Of a stretch of 64,000 nt of DNA, positions 14,101 through 26,399 are shown in pieces (within the stretch, counting starts at the first letter, position 1; each line of letters begins with the position of its first letter). The DNA lies in assembly GCA_039654915.1 (NCBI GenBank), contig CM077595.1, positions 92,483,501 to 92,547,500 on the forward strand, given 5' to 3'. The notes beneath the pieces were generated by a model that searched no databases, was not told the DNA's origin, and worked only from the letters and a program-made list of their open reading frames with translations. The position numbers and the translations under genes were made by a program. The stretch comes from Aquilaria yunnanensis (lineage: Eukaryota > Streptophyta > Magnoliopsida > Malvales > Thymelaeaceae).

Positions 14101-17100
14101 AAAGGAATTGGTTATGAGTGGAGAGGCTAATCGACAAGAAAGTCTAACTTGAAATCATCTACTTTGCGTGTTATTTGTAGCCCTTCTCCTACTTGTGTGT
14201 CCAGTGTGCTTGTGGCTGGATCTCTGTGGCTGTCTCTGTGTGTGTGTGTGTGCTAGCATCCTCTGTGTACTGACTTATTTTGCCTTCTTTTGTTTGTGTT
14301 GTAGTCTCCAAATGCTAAATAACTGCCTTTTCTTTCTGAAATAAAGTTTGGTGGAATATTTTAGTTTTATGGATAGCTTTATGAATAGCACTATGGGTTA
14401 ATTCTTTTCTCTAGAAAAGGCTTGTTACGGTCAAAATTCTAATTTTAACTATAAAACATGCTGCTGAGAACTTAAGACTTTCATTCGACTTTTTCTGTGT
14501 GTGCACGCATGTGTATGAAGCATCATAAAGCAACAAGGGGCATAGGCTGAAAACCAATGCTTCTAAAGCATCACTACACCTCCATTTTGTTACATATTCT
14601 AGCACTAGTCCAAAAACCAAAGCTTCTAAGGACATCACACATCTCCATTTTGATACATATTCTAGCACTAGTCTGAAAATCATAATTACTCTGGCCAATA
14701 CACCATCAACAAGAATTGCGTAATCATGACCATATCAATTTTTAAGTAATTTTAGAATATAGTTTCTTAACAGTAGCTGTGGTTGTGAAAGGTCATAAAA
14801 TCAATTCAACCATACCCTCCGTCCAGGTGCTCCTTGAAGACACGGTCAAATGCACGACAAAGCTCCAAAATGGTGTACAGCTGGGCCTGCGCAGACATTT
14901 GACATTATTCTAGCTCACTTTATGGCCAAAAACTCATGGACGATATAGCAACAAAATTTGATGGATCTTCGTTGTTACCCCTCCATCTGATGCAATTGGC
15001 CTGCCAATGCGATCCAATTCTGCATTAAGCTCGTCAATTGTCTTATTGATCAAAGCAATGATGCTTGGGATTTTCTGTCTGATAACAGCCTCCAAATGCT
15101 AATTAGAAGGAAAGAAAGTGTAATACTTCAGAGCTTCCAGTTAATTAGACAATAATAGAAGAAAAAGGGATTTGATAAGACGAAATACTTGAGATAATAG
15201 TTTAGCCAGATACTCAGAGCCCATTTTACTAGCTAGGTGTCCATATTCAGGGCTTGTTTCAAAATATTCACGCTCCTTACGACGTGCAGCAATCATATCA
15301 ACGTTCTTGTTGATATCAGCTTGTGAACGGTTTACAATCCCAACCCAAGGATGTTGCAGCCTATAAGCTCTTCCTTCAAGAACCTAAAAACAGCAAGTTA
15401 AAATGACCATTATGACTCTTGGGTAAAAAAATTATTGTAGAAAAGCAGCACTAATTGATAAATCCATAACAGGATTGCATTATCTAGCAAGTGATAGGCA
15501 AGCATGATAAAAAACATACATCCAGAGCATTTGTTCCCTTGTCCATTAGATCCAGTTTCGTAACCACTCCAAAAGTTCTTTCACCTAAATATATAAAATG
15601 GCATTTCAAGATCAGATGAAAACCTCATAGACATAAAGTGAAAAAAGGGCAATGAATCAGAAATTAGGGAAAAGCTCCAACCCAATCACACTGCAATCAA
15701 AATGAAGACTTGCAGAACAAACGTTAGCTAAAAGCCCAGAAAACAGTCAAGTGGCTCTCAGAGATAAATTACGGAGATGATGGTACGGCTGACAGTACCT
15801 GCAGGATCAACTTCTCTTGCCAGTTTGATAGCATCTGAAGTGGCAATATCTTGATTGGCAGGAGAAATAGCCAATATGATGCAGTTAGGCTACAAAATTT
15901 TACAATCATTGTTAGGCGAACTACAAGAAAAGGTTCAGAATAACTACATGATAAATAATCAAAGGATTTCAGAAAGCTCGGGAAATTGTGCATAGAAGGA
16001 AAAATGCCATAAACAATAACAGAATTGAAACTAAAAGCAATACGTTTCCAATTGGCTGAATGAGAATATGAATGGGCACCTATTCACCTCATTCCTTGTT
16101 TAAAGGAGCAACATTTTAGTGGGTACCAATACTCTTCTTAAAAGCACATTAAATAACTACAACTCCATCCATCCATCCATCTCTCTCCCATCCATCCCTC
16201 CCTCCCTCCCTCTCCCTCTCCCGCTCTCCCTCTCTCATTCCTTCCCTTTCTGACCTTCTTGCATAAGTTCAAAACCCTTTTCAATAAAAACTAAATGTTT
16301 CTTAGAACAGAAAATAAAAAAACTTCAAGAAGTATTATTTACACCAGAAATCATCCAGGATCTAAAAGCCAACATATTTTGTAGAATAGCAAGTTCCACT
16401 TGGAAAGATATCAAAAAGCAAGAGCCCACCTTCTCAACATAAGAACGGACCATATCCTCAATATCTTTGACAATGCTCTCCGGCTGCCCCTCTATATAAA
16501 GCATGATAATAACATGAATATCGAGAAAATTAACTCTTATCCTCTTGAACAAGAAAATGTGTAAGAATGCTTTAGTTCTATAACAGGAGAAAAAAACAAT
16601 GAGACTGGTATTACCTACAGCAACCTTTGTGAGTCCAGGGAGATCTATAAGGGTTAGATTGACAACTGCAGCATATAAAAGAATTTCAGTCAAACAAGTT
16701 GGATGCCCCAAAATCCCATATAATAGGTTTAAAAACCACACAAACAATTAGTCCAAAACGGAAACAAAAATTGCAAAAACTGAACTATGAAAATAAGTTT
16801 CTAACACAGCACCAGAAGTCCTGGAAATTTTAAAATTTAGCCACCAGCTATAAAAACATGACACCTAACAGTTTTCTTTTTTAAAGTTGAATTGATATAC
16901 ATCTTCATTTTGGCTCCTAAAGATATAAATATAGACATGGGCTATGGAAAACAAATTTATGTGTCTGAGCAAATATTGAAAAAATAGTATGGGGGCAAAT
17001 CCCATTAGCTGAAATCATCAAGGTGCACTTCATCACCAAGCTTACTTAACATGGTCAGACTGCTTCAACTCATACTCATATGTCATGTGGTATACTATAT

Positions 17101-18203
17101 AATGCCAAAGAAAAACTTACAAAAAAAATTTCTTGCAGCCGTATATTGGAACCTTTTATCAGTTCAGCAGTTGATCCACACGGTTCCTTATTAATGTTTT
17201 GATAAATATCATATCCAAAAGGGTTTTTAAATGAAAGTGTACTTTACAACCAAAGATTCCCAACGAATATCTCCCACATTCTGCTCAAACATTCATTGAG
17301 TAATAAGTTGAACTAGGAATCAACTAAAGAGGGCAGAAAATGCAAACCGTTTGGAGAATATATGCTCAGGTGAATTGGAACATTAGAGATTTGCTTCGTC
17401 TTTCCCGTGATACGATCTGTTTCATCTGCAATTTCCTTACGAACAGCAGCTGCACAAGTCAAAGTGAAGAAAAACATTCTTCATTAGTAAGAAAGGAATT
17501 GAAATGGTGCAAATCAGAATAATTAAACATCACTTAAACAAATCAATAGATCAATCATCATAGGTAGCAAGTACCAAAATCAGTAAATCTCTTCCTCGAA
17601 GCGTGAAGAAACTCGGCGTATTCCACTCCACCATCCGTCTTATGAAGTTGCAGCACCAATGGCCTTCGTGTAACAATACCTAACAAAACAAACAAAGAAC
17701 ATCATATAACTTTCACAGGCATTCGACAAGGATCTCAATAACTGAGACGCGGAGAAATCATTTTGAGATGGTAAAAACTGCTAGAGGTACCAACTACCAA
17801 GGAACATACGAAAGGCGCCAAGTTTAACAACTACGAGATGTGAACTTAAATGTACATCAGGAATGAACTTCGAAAAGAGTCGAGCAAAGTCAATTCTTAC
17901 CAGATCCACGCGGCAAGAAATCTCTTCCAACAACGCTTTCCAGAACTGAAGATTTCCCGGAACTCTATCATCAAACAGAATCGACACCGATCTCAGCAAA
18001 TTTGAAAAATAAAAAAATAAAATAAAAATTACGCAATGTGACAAAATTTAGAGTGAGAGAATGTAGGTGACCTGACCACCGACGACGGCGACGGACGGAA
18101 GAGCTTCCCAGAGGGACATTCCCTCGCCGCCGTGATCGCCGAGAACAGTGCATGCTCTTTGGATTTTGTTGATGAGGCCGATCAAGCTCTCCATAGTCGC
18201 CAT
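11155..18203 (-). CDS. DRP1: Dynamin-related protein 1 (DRP1C/DRP1E-type GTPase)
   Basis: Sixteen exons encode about 612 residues, as in plant DRP1. Exons in transcript order: 18072-18203, 17901-17964, 17575-17679, 17348-17449, 16615-16665, 16430-16491, 15799-15889, 15520-15584, 15189-15383, 14979-15098, 14816-14886, 13437-13662, 12905-12955, 12191-12428, 11680-11819, 11155-11280. All junctions are GT-AG and keep frame. GTPase motifs: P-loop GGQSSGKSS (about 42-50, split by intron 1), switch-I Thr in IVTRRP (about 69), DLPG (142-145) and TKLD (211-214). The middle region and GTPase effector domain follow, ending in DDIDAVAWK. There is no PH or proline-rich domain. Plant DRP1 proteins polymerise at the cell plate and at clathrin-coated pits, driving membrane remodelling in cytokinesis and endocytosis. 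The N-terminus suggests DRP1C or DRP1E. I cannot separate these without an alignment. Confidence 0.93.
16155..16245. repeat. Pyrimidine-rich tract in DRP1 intron 6
   Basis: A (CCAT)n run grades into (CCCT)n and CT-rich sequence inside the intron between DRP1 exons 6 and 7. It is a simple repeat. On the sense (minus) strand it reads as a purine tract, so it is not a splicing polypyrimidine tract. Confidence 0.8.
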
Positions 18204-18291
18204 CGTGTAACGATTCAACAAACGAGCGCAGGTAAAATGCTCCGATTCAGTTAGGTGTGGATCGGAGAAAGCAATGCCGGATCGGAAACGG

Positions 18292-18323
<32 letters not shown>

Positions 18324-18324
18324 G
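18292..18324. repeat. GA/CT microsatellite in the DRP1 5' region
   Basis: An interrupted (GA)n run lies about 90-120 bp upstream of the DRP1 start codon and reads as a CT tract on the gene's sense strand. CT tracts are common in plant 5' UTRs and core promoters. Its position fits the DRP1 leader. Confidence 0.8.
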
Positions 18325-18552
18325 ATGGGGCGAACAGACAGAGGAACGAAAATGTTACTTAATAGTGATATTTCATTTGCATGGATTAGCCAGGGTTTTT
18401 GGAGCTTGCAAGTAAAGATGTAAAAGATCATTGGCCAAACTATACAAATGGCCACTAGACTTTCACAATTCGAGCGAGTCAATTCAAAATTCAGAACTCA
18501 TTAAAATTTACCCCTGAACTTCATGGAAGTGTGCGACTTAGTCCAACTATAT

Positions 18553-19522
18553 TAGGGGTGAAAAGGGGCCAAGCTTTTTTCAGGTAGCTCAAGCTCGAGC
18601 TCAAGTTTAGGCTTTGCGAGTTGGACTTTTTCGAGCTCAAGCCAAAAAATTGGCTCGAATAAATTTGGAGCTAAGTTCGAGCCTTATGATATTCGAGCCT
18701 TCCCTTTGCTTGCCCCATTAGGTTTTAAGTCCTTAACACTCTCGCTTCCTTCGATTCTAACTACACCAAGAGTTGCCGACCCACGCACCCAGTCAGCCAC
18801 CACGGTACCACTAAGATCAATGGCAGCAAGCACAACGGCAATACCAAAGATTGACGATGATCTCCACCGATTTCTCTAAGATAGCCGGCCTTCCATTAGC
18901 CACGTCTCTATTTTTAGCAATGGAAACAACTGTTCTCCAATCTATTGATACCAGCTCCATTTTTCCTGCCTCTCCCACTTGAAATTAGAACCACACACTT
19001 CAAATAGCTTCCACCCTATGACACCGCCAACAATCACAGCTTCGATCACATAATCGACTTGGGAATTAGTTGCATTTTTCGATTGCAAATTCTTCGATCT
19101 TGTGGCACTAGGACTGGCTAAGGGATGAAGCTAAGGTCGTCTTCCTAAGCCCAAACGTCGACGCGACAACAGATGATGGATTGCAGTGGGTCAGTCGACG
19201 TATTGAGGAAGATGATGGCTCATTCATCGAATTTACAAAATCAGGTAGAATAGCAAAAGATTATAAAGTTTGGAACAAGTTATAAAAATTTTCCTTATCG
19301 TAAAAAATAACAGATTTTGTCCCCATATTTTATCTAAATTATAATTATGATACCTACAGATCTATATGTGTCATTCGAGCCTAACAAGCTTTCGGGCCGA
19401 GCTCGAATCTAAAAAAATTAGGCTTGAGCAATTCGGGCTTGAGCTCGAGTAGTATCAAACTTCAAAAGGGCTGAGCTTGAGCTTAATGGGCTCGGGCTCA
19501 GCCCCGCCCATTTTTACCTCTA
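18553..19522. mobile_element. Non-autonomous hAT element (970 bp) nested in the MULE end
   Basis: The terminal inverted repeats are TAGGGGTGAAAAGGGGC on the left and a diverged inverted copy ending TTTTTACCTCTA on the right. The 8-bp flanks AACTATAT (18545-18552) and AACTGTAC (19523-19530) look like a target duplication with two changes. The insertion splits a repeated MULE terminus, whose uninterrupted form reads GTCCAATTGTACTTCGC near 19.72 kb. The subterminal regions are rich in GAGCTCGAGC-like motifs. No transposase remains. Confidence 0.75.
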
Positions 19523-19881
19523 AACTGTACTTTGCATGATGGACGACATTAGCTTATGAGGGTGAAGTGACTGGCAAATGTCTTATGTGGCAGTAATAGT
19601 ACTTTTAGAAGGGCCAAACTATACAAACGGTTCTTGAACTTTCACAACTCAAGTGAGTCACTCCAAAACTCAAAACTCTTTAAAATTCACCTCTTAAACT
19701 TTATGAAAGTGTGCGACTTAGTCCAATTGTACTTCGCATGATGGACAGTGTTTATGAGGGTGATGTGGTTGGCAAATGCCTTATGTGGCAATGACAGAAC
19801 TTTAAGAAACAAAAAGAAACGAATTGGAGAGAGGGACCATAATCCTCAATTCTTTGCATATGAATAGAGAAATTCTAGGGT

Positions 19882-20520
19882 TTGCAAGTAAGAATGTCTG
19901 GTTCAGCTGACAACGTGAGAATGGAGTCAAGCCTGAAATTCGGTATGGGAGGAGAAGATTCACTAGTTTGTTTTTTAGGATTAAGTGCAAAAAAGCATCA
20001 TGCTTGGAAGGAGACCAAGAATATTGGGCGAAGATTTTATGGATATCCCAAATACAAGAAGGTAATCAAGTTGATATTCCCATTTATGTTGTATAGTCTA
20101 TGTTTTTGTTATTGAAATGAGGTAAGCCATTGTTTGGGTTTATTGGTTTGGGATGCTATGATGACAGGTGGTAAAAGGGTGTAAATTTTTTTGTTTAGGT
20201 TGATCTACGGCTCTGTCATCGTGCAAGAGATGTTGTTACAAAGCTTCGTCAAAAGGAGAAAGATATTGAAAAAAAGATTGCAACATTGAAGAAAAAGTTA
20301 GCACTAGTGAATCAAGAGAGTGATTTTTTTTTTTTTTTTGCACAGAGAACAGGATTGTTCTGTGCAATCAAGTTTCTAAGTTGAAAAATGTTGTTGATAG
20401 TTTGTGCAGAACATGTAAAAGGACAACGTGTGCCCTGGTTTTGGTGATTATGTTTTTTATTGTTGTTTTATGTTCTAATGTTTTTAGAAGAAGGTCTGCG
20501 TCTCAGTTTTGTATCATGTA
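19882..20520 (+). pseudogene. Decayed GRF-type zinc-finger gene carried by the MULE
   Basis: The first exon (19882 to about 20060) encodes CFLGLSAKK followed by GRRFYGYPKYKK. This matches the GRF zinc finger (CxCGLxAxxxxSWTxxNxGRRFxGCPxY), but the second and third cysteines are replaced by Leu and Tyr. After a GT-AG intron (next exon from about 20201, VDLRLCHRARDVV) comes a Lys/Glu-rich coiled coil. A homopolymer-T run then breaks the frame at about 20320. A hydrophobic segment (ALVLVIMFFIVVLCSNVF, about 20435-20490) follows. The order GRF finger, coiled coil, C-terminal membrane segment is typical of small plant GRF proteins linked to transposons. Probably non-functional. Confidence 0.6.
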
Positions 20521-21468
20521 GCAGCAAATGTATGTGTTGTTGCAACTTCCCAAATGTATGCAGGCAACCTATTTTGTAGAGAGACAATGAATGTTAAATG
20601 AAGTTTGTGCTTGTGTTTCATTGCTTGAGTTCTGGTTGTCACATTTTTTTATGGTAGGACATGGTTGAGGAAAAAGGTTTTCATGTTAAAACAGAAACAT
20701 TTCAGTTGAGAGATATTGCATATTAGAATCAGGTTTTCAAGGCAAATCAAAAATAGGTTATTGTGCTAAATTAGAAACAAAACTAAGGCATAATCAAGTA
20801 TCATATTCAAGTAAATAGGATATTATGCACAATCAAAAACAGAGTAGATGCATCTCAGTAAAATAAAGCCACCTTGCTAAAACATTTATGCATATCAGTA
20901 AAACATAAGTAACAGGATTTGAGGCTATAGACTTATATTTGTTGTAGAATTATATTACAAAATATATGTTAGAACAACTTAGGTTGTTAGGCTAGCTATT
21001 ACAAAATAGGATTCGACTAACTAGTTGAAATGACTCTGCACAATCAGTAGCATAAGCCATCAACAGTAGTTGATTTTGCGCAATCACTACCAAATAACAT
21101 TTAGCTTTGGTTCTGTCTTTTTATATGCAAAAGTTTGCCAAAAAAAGGCTTTTCCACTTGTTGATTCAATGAATTCATATCTAGCGTTGGGAAGGCAATC
21201 CAGGCCGCAACATGGATTATAACAAAATTAATCAATTTAGTAGCACAATTTGGGCAAAATCAGTTTCATATTCAAGTAAACTTACATTTAGAATAGAGAG
21301 TCCAGTTCTTGGATTAGTGTAAACCCCAACACGCACTATACCTTGCATTGAAACACCTCTTCCACGCCGTCTACCCTTGCCTATAATTCCCCTAGAAGTT
21401 CCAGGTTGTTTAGTTCTAGTATTGGCAGTACCAGAAACTCCTGGTTGCTTCACCTATGCACCAACAAG

Positions 21469-22546
21469 CTACATACAATAGCACTTACAACCACATAAAG
21501 AGCATCTCTTAGACACATAACAAATGTTTCTTAAAATTTCAAAACAAGTATGCTCATTATTGAACATCTTTGCTTGAAAATAATTCTTTTTCTTCTTAGG
21601 CACTGCATATATCTCCCATGAACATCCATTAGCTTCGCATATTGCTCTTATTTGTGTTGATTCATTTCTTACATAAGTAAAATCACACTTACTTTGAATT
21701 GAAAATTTTATGACAACCCTTCTGAATTGAAAATGGTTTTTAAACACCATCCCGAGCTCAATGTGGTACACATTTGCCTTTTCATTGTAATGTGGCCAAA
21801 CTAGTTTCTCCTAACCAAAACTCAGTTCTCTTATTCATCGTTGCCTATTTCATAGCCCTCTGGATCAGAACTTGAAAAGGATTCATCATCACTTTCATAT
21901 TCAAGTCCTTCAGAAAACTTTGTTTTTGCTAATGATATCATGTTAGTGGCTGCACATTTTTTCTTGTTACCACTATCACTTCTTATCCTTGTTAGCCCTT
22001 CCAAATGTCATTTTTAAACATTGTAATGACATGATTAATCTTTTCATCCTCTTCAAATTGTAGAGCATCTTCATATTCGATTAACTCAGCCCTATACTCG
22101 TCTTCCATGTTCGCACCATCATCATCATTGTCACTCTTATCTTCTTATTCTTCTTCTTCTATGCTACCAGCATCAATATTACTTTCTTATTACTCAACAA
22201 AATGATGGTTCTTCTCTTGAACTGTTGTTTTCTAGCCAATGAGCATTTCATCAAATGCATCATCAATCTTAGGATATGACAACTTAGCAATTTCAAGAAC
22301 ATCCTTAGGAACATTAACTTCTAAGCTCGACATAGGCTTACTTCTTTGTTTACAATTACTCATTATGGGCCCAATGCCAATGTGATCAATAAATAGTTCA
22401 ATACTACCATTTATCAAAACATGTTTTACTCTGTCCCTAGTTGGCATGTCATCAAACAACAATGCAAACTTATTAGACCCTAATCTACCAAACTTTTTAT
22501 AATAAATTCCTTTGACATCCTTATCATCATACCTAATTTCCTTCAA
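21469..22546 (-). pseudogene. MULE transposase N-terminal fragments (PB1-like and MuDR DNA-binding regions)
   Basis: The fragment at 22232-22546 contains YYKKFGRLGSNKF and an acidic, Ser/Asn-poor segment like the PB1-like N-terminal region of plant MULE proteins. The fragment at 21469-21771 (ELGMVFKNHFQFRRVVI, then RAICEANGCSWEIYA) resembles the MuDR-type DNA-binding domain with its Cys-x-Trp pattern. The DDE catalytic core and SWIM finger were not found, and the intervening frame contains stops. A copy this incomplete cannot encode an active transposase. It shares its element with the GRF relic on the opposite strand. Confidence 0.65.
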
Positions 22547-23514
22547 TGCTTTTTTTACACATTAACATGAAATTAGATCATCATCAAATCTCCTCTCATA
22601 AATACTATCATCCACGTATATATTGTTAGATTACCCAAAAAACCTTCCACCATGGTGCAGCCATAATGAAAATCCCCCCATCTTGACCCTAAACCTGCAA
22701 ATGAAATGAATGCCCCTAATAAACAAAACAAATATAAAACCTCACTCCATAAATGCATCCATAACACCTACTAATTTATTGCATCCATCCACTAAAAAAA
22801 CATATATTAATTCATGGTACAAATCAATAATATCTTACTAGCCTTGATGGCCTTCTCTTCTTTATACAAAACTCATGCTCTATTCGTGTTTGATATCTTT
22901 ACTAAGATATAAGGTCAACTTATTATTTTAGAAGTAAAACCGGCACTTCTTGGTGGGTTTATGACCCCTTGTCACCTCACACTTTAAAACAAACACTGTT
23001 AAGAGCTCACAATACAATTGGACTAAGTTGCATACTTCCACAAAATTCAATGGGTGAATTTTAATGAGTTCTGAGCTTTGGAGTGACTCAATCAAGTTGT
23101 GAAAGTTCAAGGGCCATTTGTATAATTTAGCCTTTTTTATTTTATTGTAAACCATATCATTTACCTAAATTGAATCTTTTCCTCTTTTTTTTTTTTTAAC
23201 CCTTTCCAGCCATGTGTCCTTCGAAGTACCATGTTAGTTGTATATAAATTTGGCCAAAATGATTTTGTTTTTTTTTTCCCTTTAAACAGGTACTAAAATT
23301 TGGCTACATAATTTTTAATATAAATTTCACCAAATTGATTACTTCATATTGATAAACATATGAGGGATTTTACAATTTGCAATTCAAAACACTATATAAA
23401 ATATACACCAAAGAAAAACCAACTAGATAAAAGAATAGGGCTAAATGTGATGATGAAGAATTTAATATTCTTCCAAAGATAATGTTTGACAATCACATTT
23501 TTAGAACTTCAAAG

Positions 23515-26380
23515 AAAAAATAGGATTTGATTCTTGATGCTCTGAAGCAATCTTCTTTCTCTTGTTAGCATGTCTTGACACAACATCATTATTACAAAAG
23601 TTATCTTTTTCTGGGCACATACTAAAATTATGACCAACATGCTTGCAAAAGTCTATAGCACCTTCATTGTATTACCAATTCCTTTCTACCCTTCATCCTC
23701 TTTTGTTTGGGGCGTCCTTTTGTTTTTTATGTAGAGCATTAAACCAAATTAACTATATCTATCGTAGCCTCATTATTATCAATGGATGTTAAATCTACAA
23801 CGGATGTTCCTCTGTGTGGTGTGGAAGACTCTTCAAAGCATTGAAGTTCTTGTCAACACTATCGTGATGGCCAATAAATAGAAGAAATTTCAAAGTAATC
23901 CTTACGAAGAAGAAGAATAACACTTAGAACATGACGATAAAGTAACCTAGAAAATCAAGATTCTTGCAACTATATACTGTTACTGTTAAGTGGGAAAAAT
24001 CCCACATGACCAAGAAAAGATGTTAAGCCAATACTTTATATAGTGATATGACCGCTTCATTTATTACCAATTGATTTTAGATTGGACACTTTAACATGAT
24101 ATTAGAATAGGTTTGAAACTGCCCTAACCATTGTAAAAAATAATCCACGTAATAGAGTTGAAAAACAGCCTACACATAGAGAGCATGTTAAGTCGGAAAT
24201 TTCCCACATGACCAATAAAAAGATTAGGTAAATGTTTTATATAGTGATAAAGTCTTTCTACTTATTGCCAATTGATTTTAGGTTGGACTCTTTAACAACT
24301 ACTTTACCATCCAAAAACACCTTATGTTTGTTACTTTGTACCTTTTTATGGTGCTTGACAACAAAATTGTTGCAACTTTTTTCTTAAACCAAATATTGAA
24401 TTGTCTGTCCAAACTCATACTGAAAACTTATTGAATGCAAATGGAGTAAAAAAGTAATAACCTTGTTCTTCTAATGGTGACAATGATATAAAAAGGACCC
24501 CTATATTTATCTAACATAGTATCATGCAACTGTATTTGCCCAATATCTTCTATAGCAAGATCAACTTAAAAGTTAATATATTTCAAAATAAAGTATGAAT
24601 ATAAAGATAAGTATTATTTGAAATAAAATAGAATATAATGAAGACTACTCACCTGTTTAATAGATTGGCTCAAGCATGTGTAGGAAGATATAAATCTCTT
24701 CTAGAATGCATTTATACTTTCTGATCTCCCAGTGGTTGTCATGCCACCAAAAAAGAAGTCATGAAGATTAGTTGGCACCCAAAATGATTTAATTTGATAC
24801 AACTCAATTATATGCTTATTTCTATCCTAGTTGTATTTTGCAACCACTAATTAATGAAATTCTTCAATTGTGTCAATCTTATACAAGTTAAAAAATTTTG
24901 AACACCAACTTGAATACTTACTCCATAAAATCAAAGTAAACCAACTACTAAATTTAGCAGTTATGTGCCATATTCAAAATGCATGCTTTGTGAAAGGCAT
25001 CTCTTTTGCAATCGCCTTTGTGATCCATGAATCTTGATCGGTTAATATTATTCGAGGTGACTTTGTCATGAGCAAAGCAAAATTTTGCAAATAGGTAAGA
25101 AATTAATTTTAAAAAAATAAATATATAATATATCAAGTCGTATAAGTAAATTTCATAATTTTACAAAAGAATAAAAAACCTATAAAGCTATTTATATGAA
25201 TGTGCAGGAGCTATTACATACCTAAAAAATATGACATTGTGTATATTACTAACTAGTATGTGCAAGACCTAGTACTATAAATATACTTTAGAACTTTCAA
25301 GATACATGTAGGAGGTAGTAAATGCAAGAGCTAGTAGGTGCCTGAATTTGTGTACTAGCTAGTAAATTTGCCTAGGTACTAATAGATATTAAGGGAAGAA
25401 TGAAAAAGAGTAAAAGATAAATATTATATTACCTTCACCGGCCACTTAAATGTGTTTGTCATTTCATTGCATAGGAGTGAACAACAAAAAAATATAGTCC
25501 TTCCGCAATTACCAACAAAGATGCCAAAAGGCATGTCATAGGAATTCACCTTGTATGTGGTGTAGAACACTCCATATTTTTTATACCAATCAAAATAATG
25601 AGTAGGAGACCAAAAAATATGTTTTAGATTGTTTTCACTATCAATTGTAAATGCATATTAAAACTTAGGATTATCCTTCTTAGCTTTTTCACAATGCTCC
25701 AAAAGCTCTCTCACATCATTTTGCAAATACATTCTCTGAATTTTACTAAAATAATTATGAACATCTTTTGTAAGAAAAGGAAATTGTCCATGACTTACAT
25801 TTTTCTCAAGCTCCATGACACGCATTATTTGTCTAACAGAGAGTCACCCGTCTTTCAACATAATGATGCATTTCTCATCTTTATCTGTGATATTGTAATA
25901 AGAAGGAAGAAAACACACTTCATTAGTGGACAATAAGTCATGATTGTGCTCCAAAATAAAACTAGTGATTTGCCACTCTTCTGGAAAAAATTTCATTCGT
26001 TTTTCTCAACGTTATATGCATATGGGCCTTGCATTCACATCTTGTAGAACTCTAATTTCTTTGTTCTTTTGAGTAATCTGTCACTTTTTCTTCCAGTTTT
26101 CCTTCACAATGACAAAAAAAATCATGTCTTTTTTTTTCTTACCCTTCTTATTAACAAACCGGCCTTTTCAAATTGGCAATCCATTATGTCTTGCATAATT
26201 TTGATAAAGAGCAAATTCATCTTCACTAAGAAAACATTGGCTCATGAATGGTTCACTAAAAATCTCTATTGCACTTTGACCCTCTTCCTCAAAATTGTTT
26301 TCTTCTTTTTCTTCTTCGTCACAAGTTCCATCAGTAGGAACTCCATTCAAATCAAGGGAAAATCTTTCATCCATATACAA
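23515..26380 (-). pseudogene. FAR1-RELATED SEQUENCE (FRS)-like pseudogene
   Basis: Reading the minus strand, an acidic leader is followed by ALYQNYARHNG, then GRFVNKKGKKK and a CHCEGK/CECKAH FAR1 DNA-binding region, LSVRQIMRVMELEKN, a transposase-like core (FWSPTHYFDWYKKYGVFYTT, SPRIILTDQDSW, FFFGGMTTTGRSESINAF) and a C-terminal CKHVGHNFSMC zinc-binding region. FAR1/FHY3-family proteins derive from MULE transposases and act as DNA-binding regulators. Here the frame is broken by a stop after NGLPI at 26168-26170, TAG at 26052-26054, TGA at 25844-25846, TGA at 24974-24976 (replacing the Cys before IWH) and TAG at 24701-24703. It is a decayed gene or old MULE copy. Confidence 0.85.
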
Positions 26381-26399
26381 AAAATTTATGTATAAAAAC

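Larger units (their letters stand above)
18433..23132. mobile_element. Mutator-like element with long TIRs (composite, with nested insertion)
   Basis: The left end GGCCAAACTATACAAATGGC and the inverted right end (GCCATTTGTATAATTTAGCC on the + strand) stay similar for about 120 bp. Shared blocks include GAACTTTCACAA and the motif AACTCATTAAAATT. A third copy in left orientation starts near 19611, so the left end is tandemly duplicated in units of about 200 bp. The interior has MULE-type coding fragments on the minus strand and a GRF zinc-finger relic on the plus strand, a cargo seen in plant MULEs. I could not find a clean 9-bp target duplication, so the exact termini are uncertain. Confidence 0.7.

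Noticed and set aside
14200..14260. GT-rich run in a DRP1 intron as a regulatory element
   Set aside because: A short (GT)n microsatellite with no further support.
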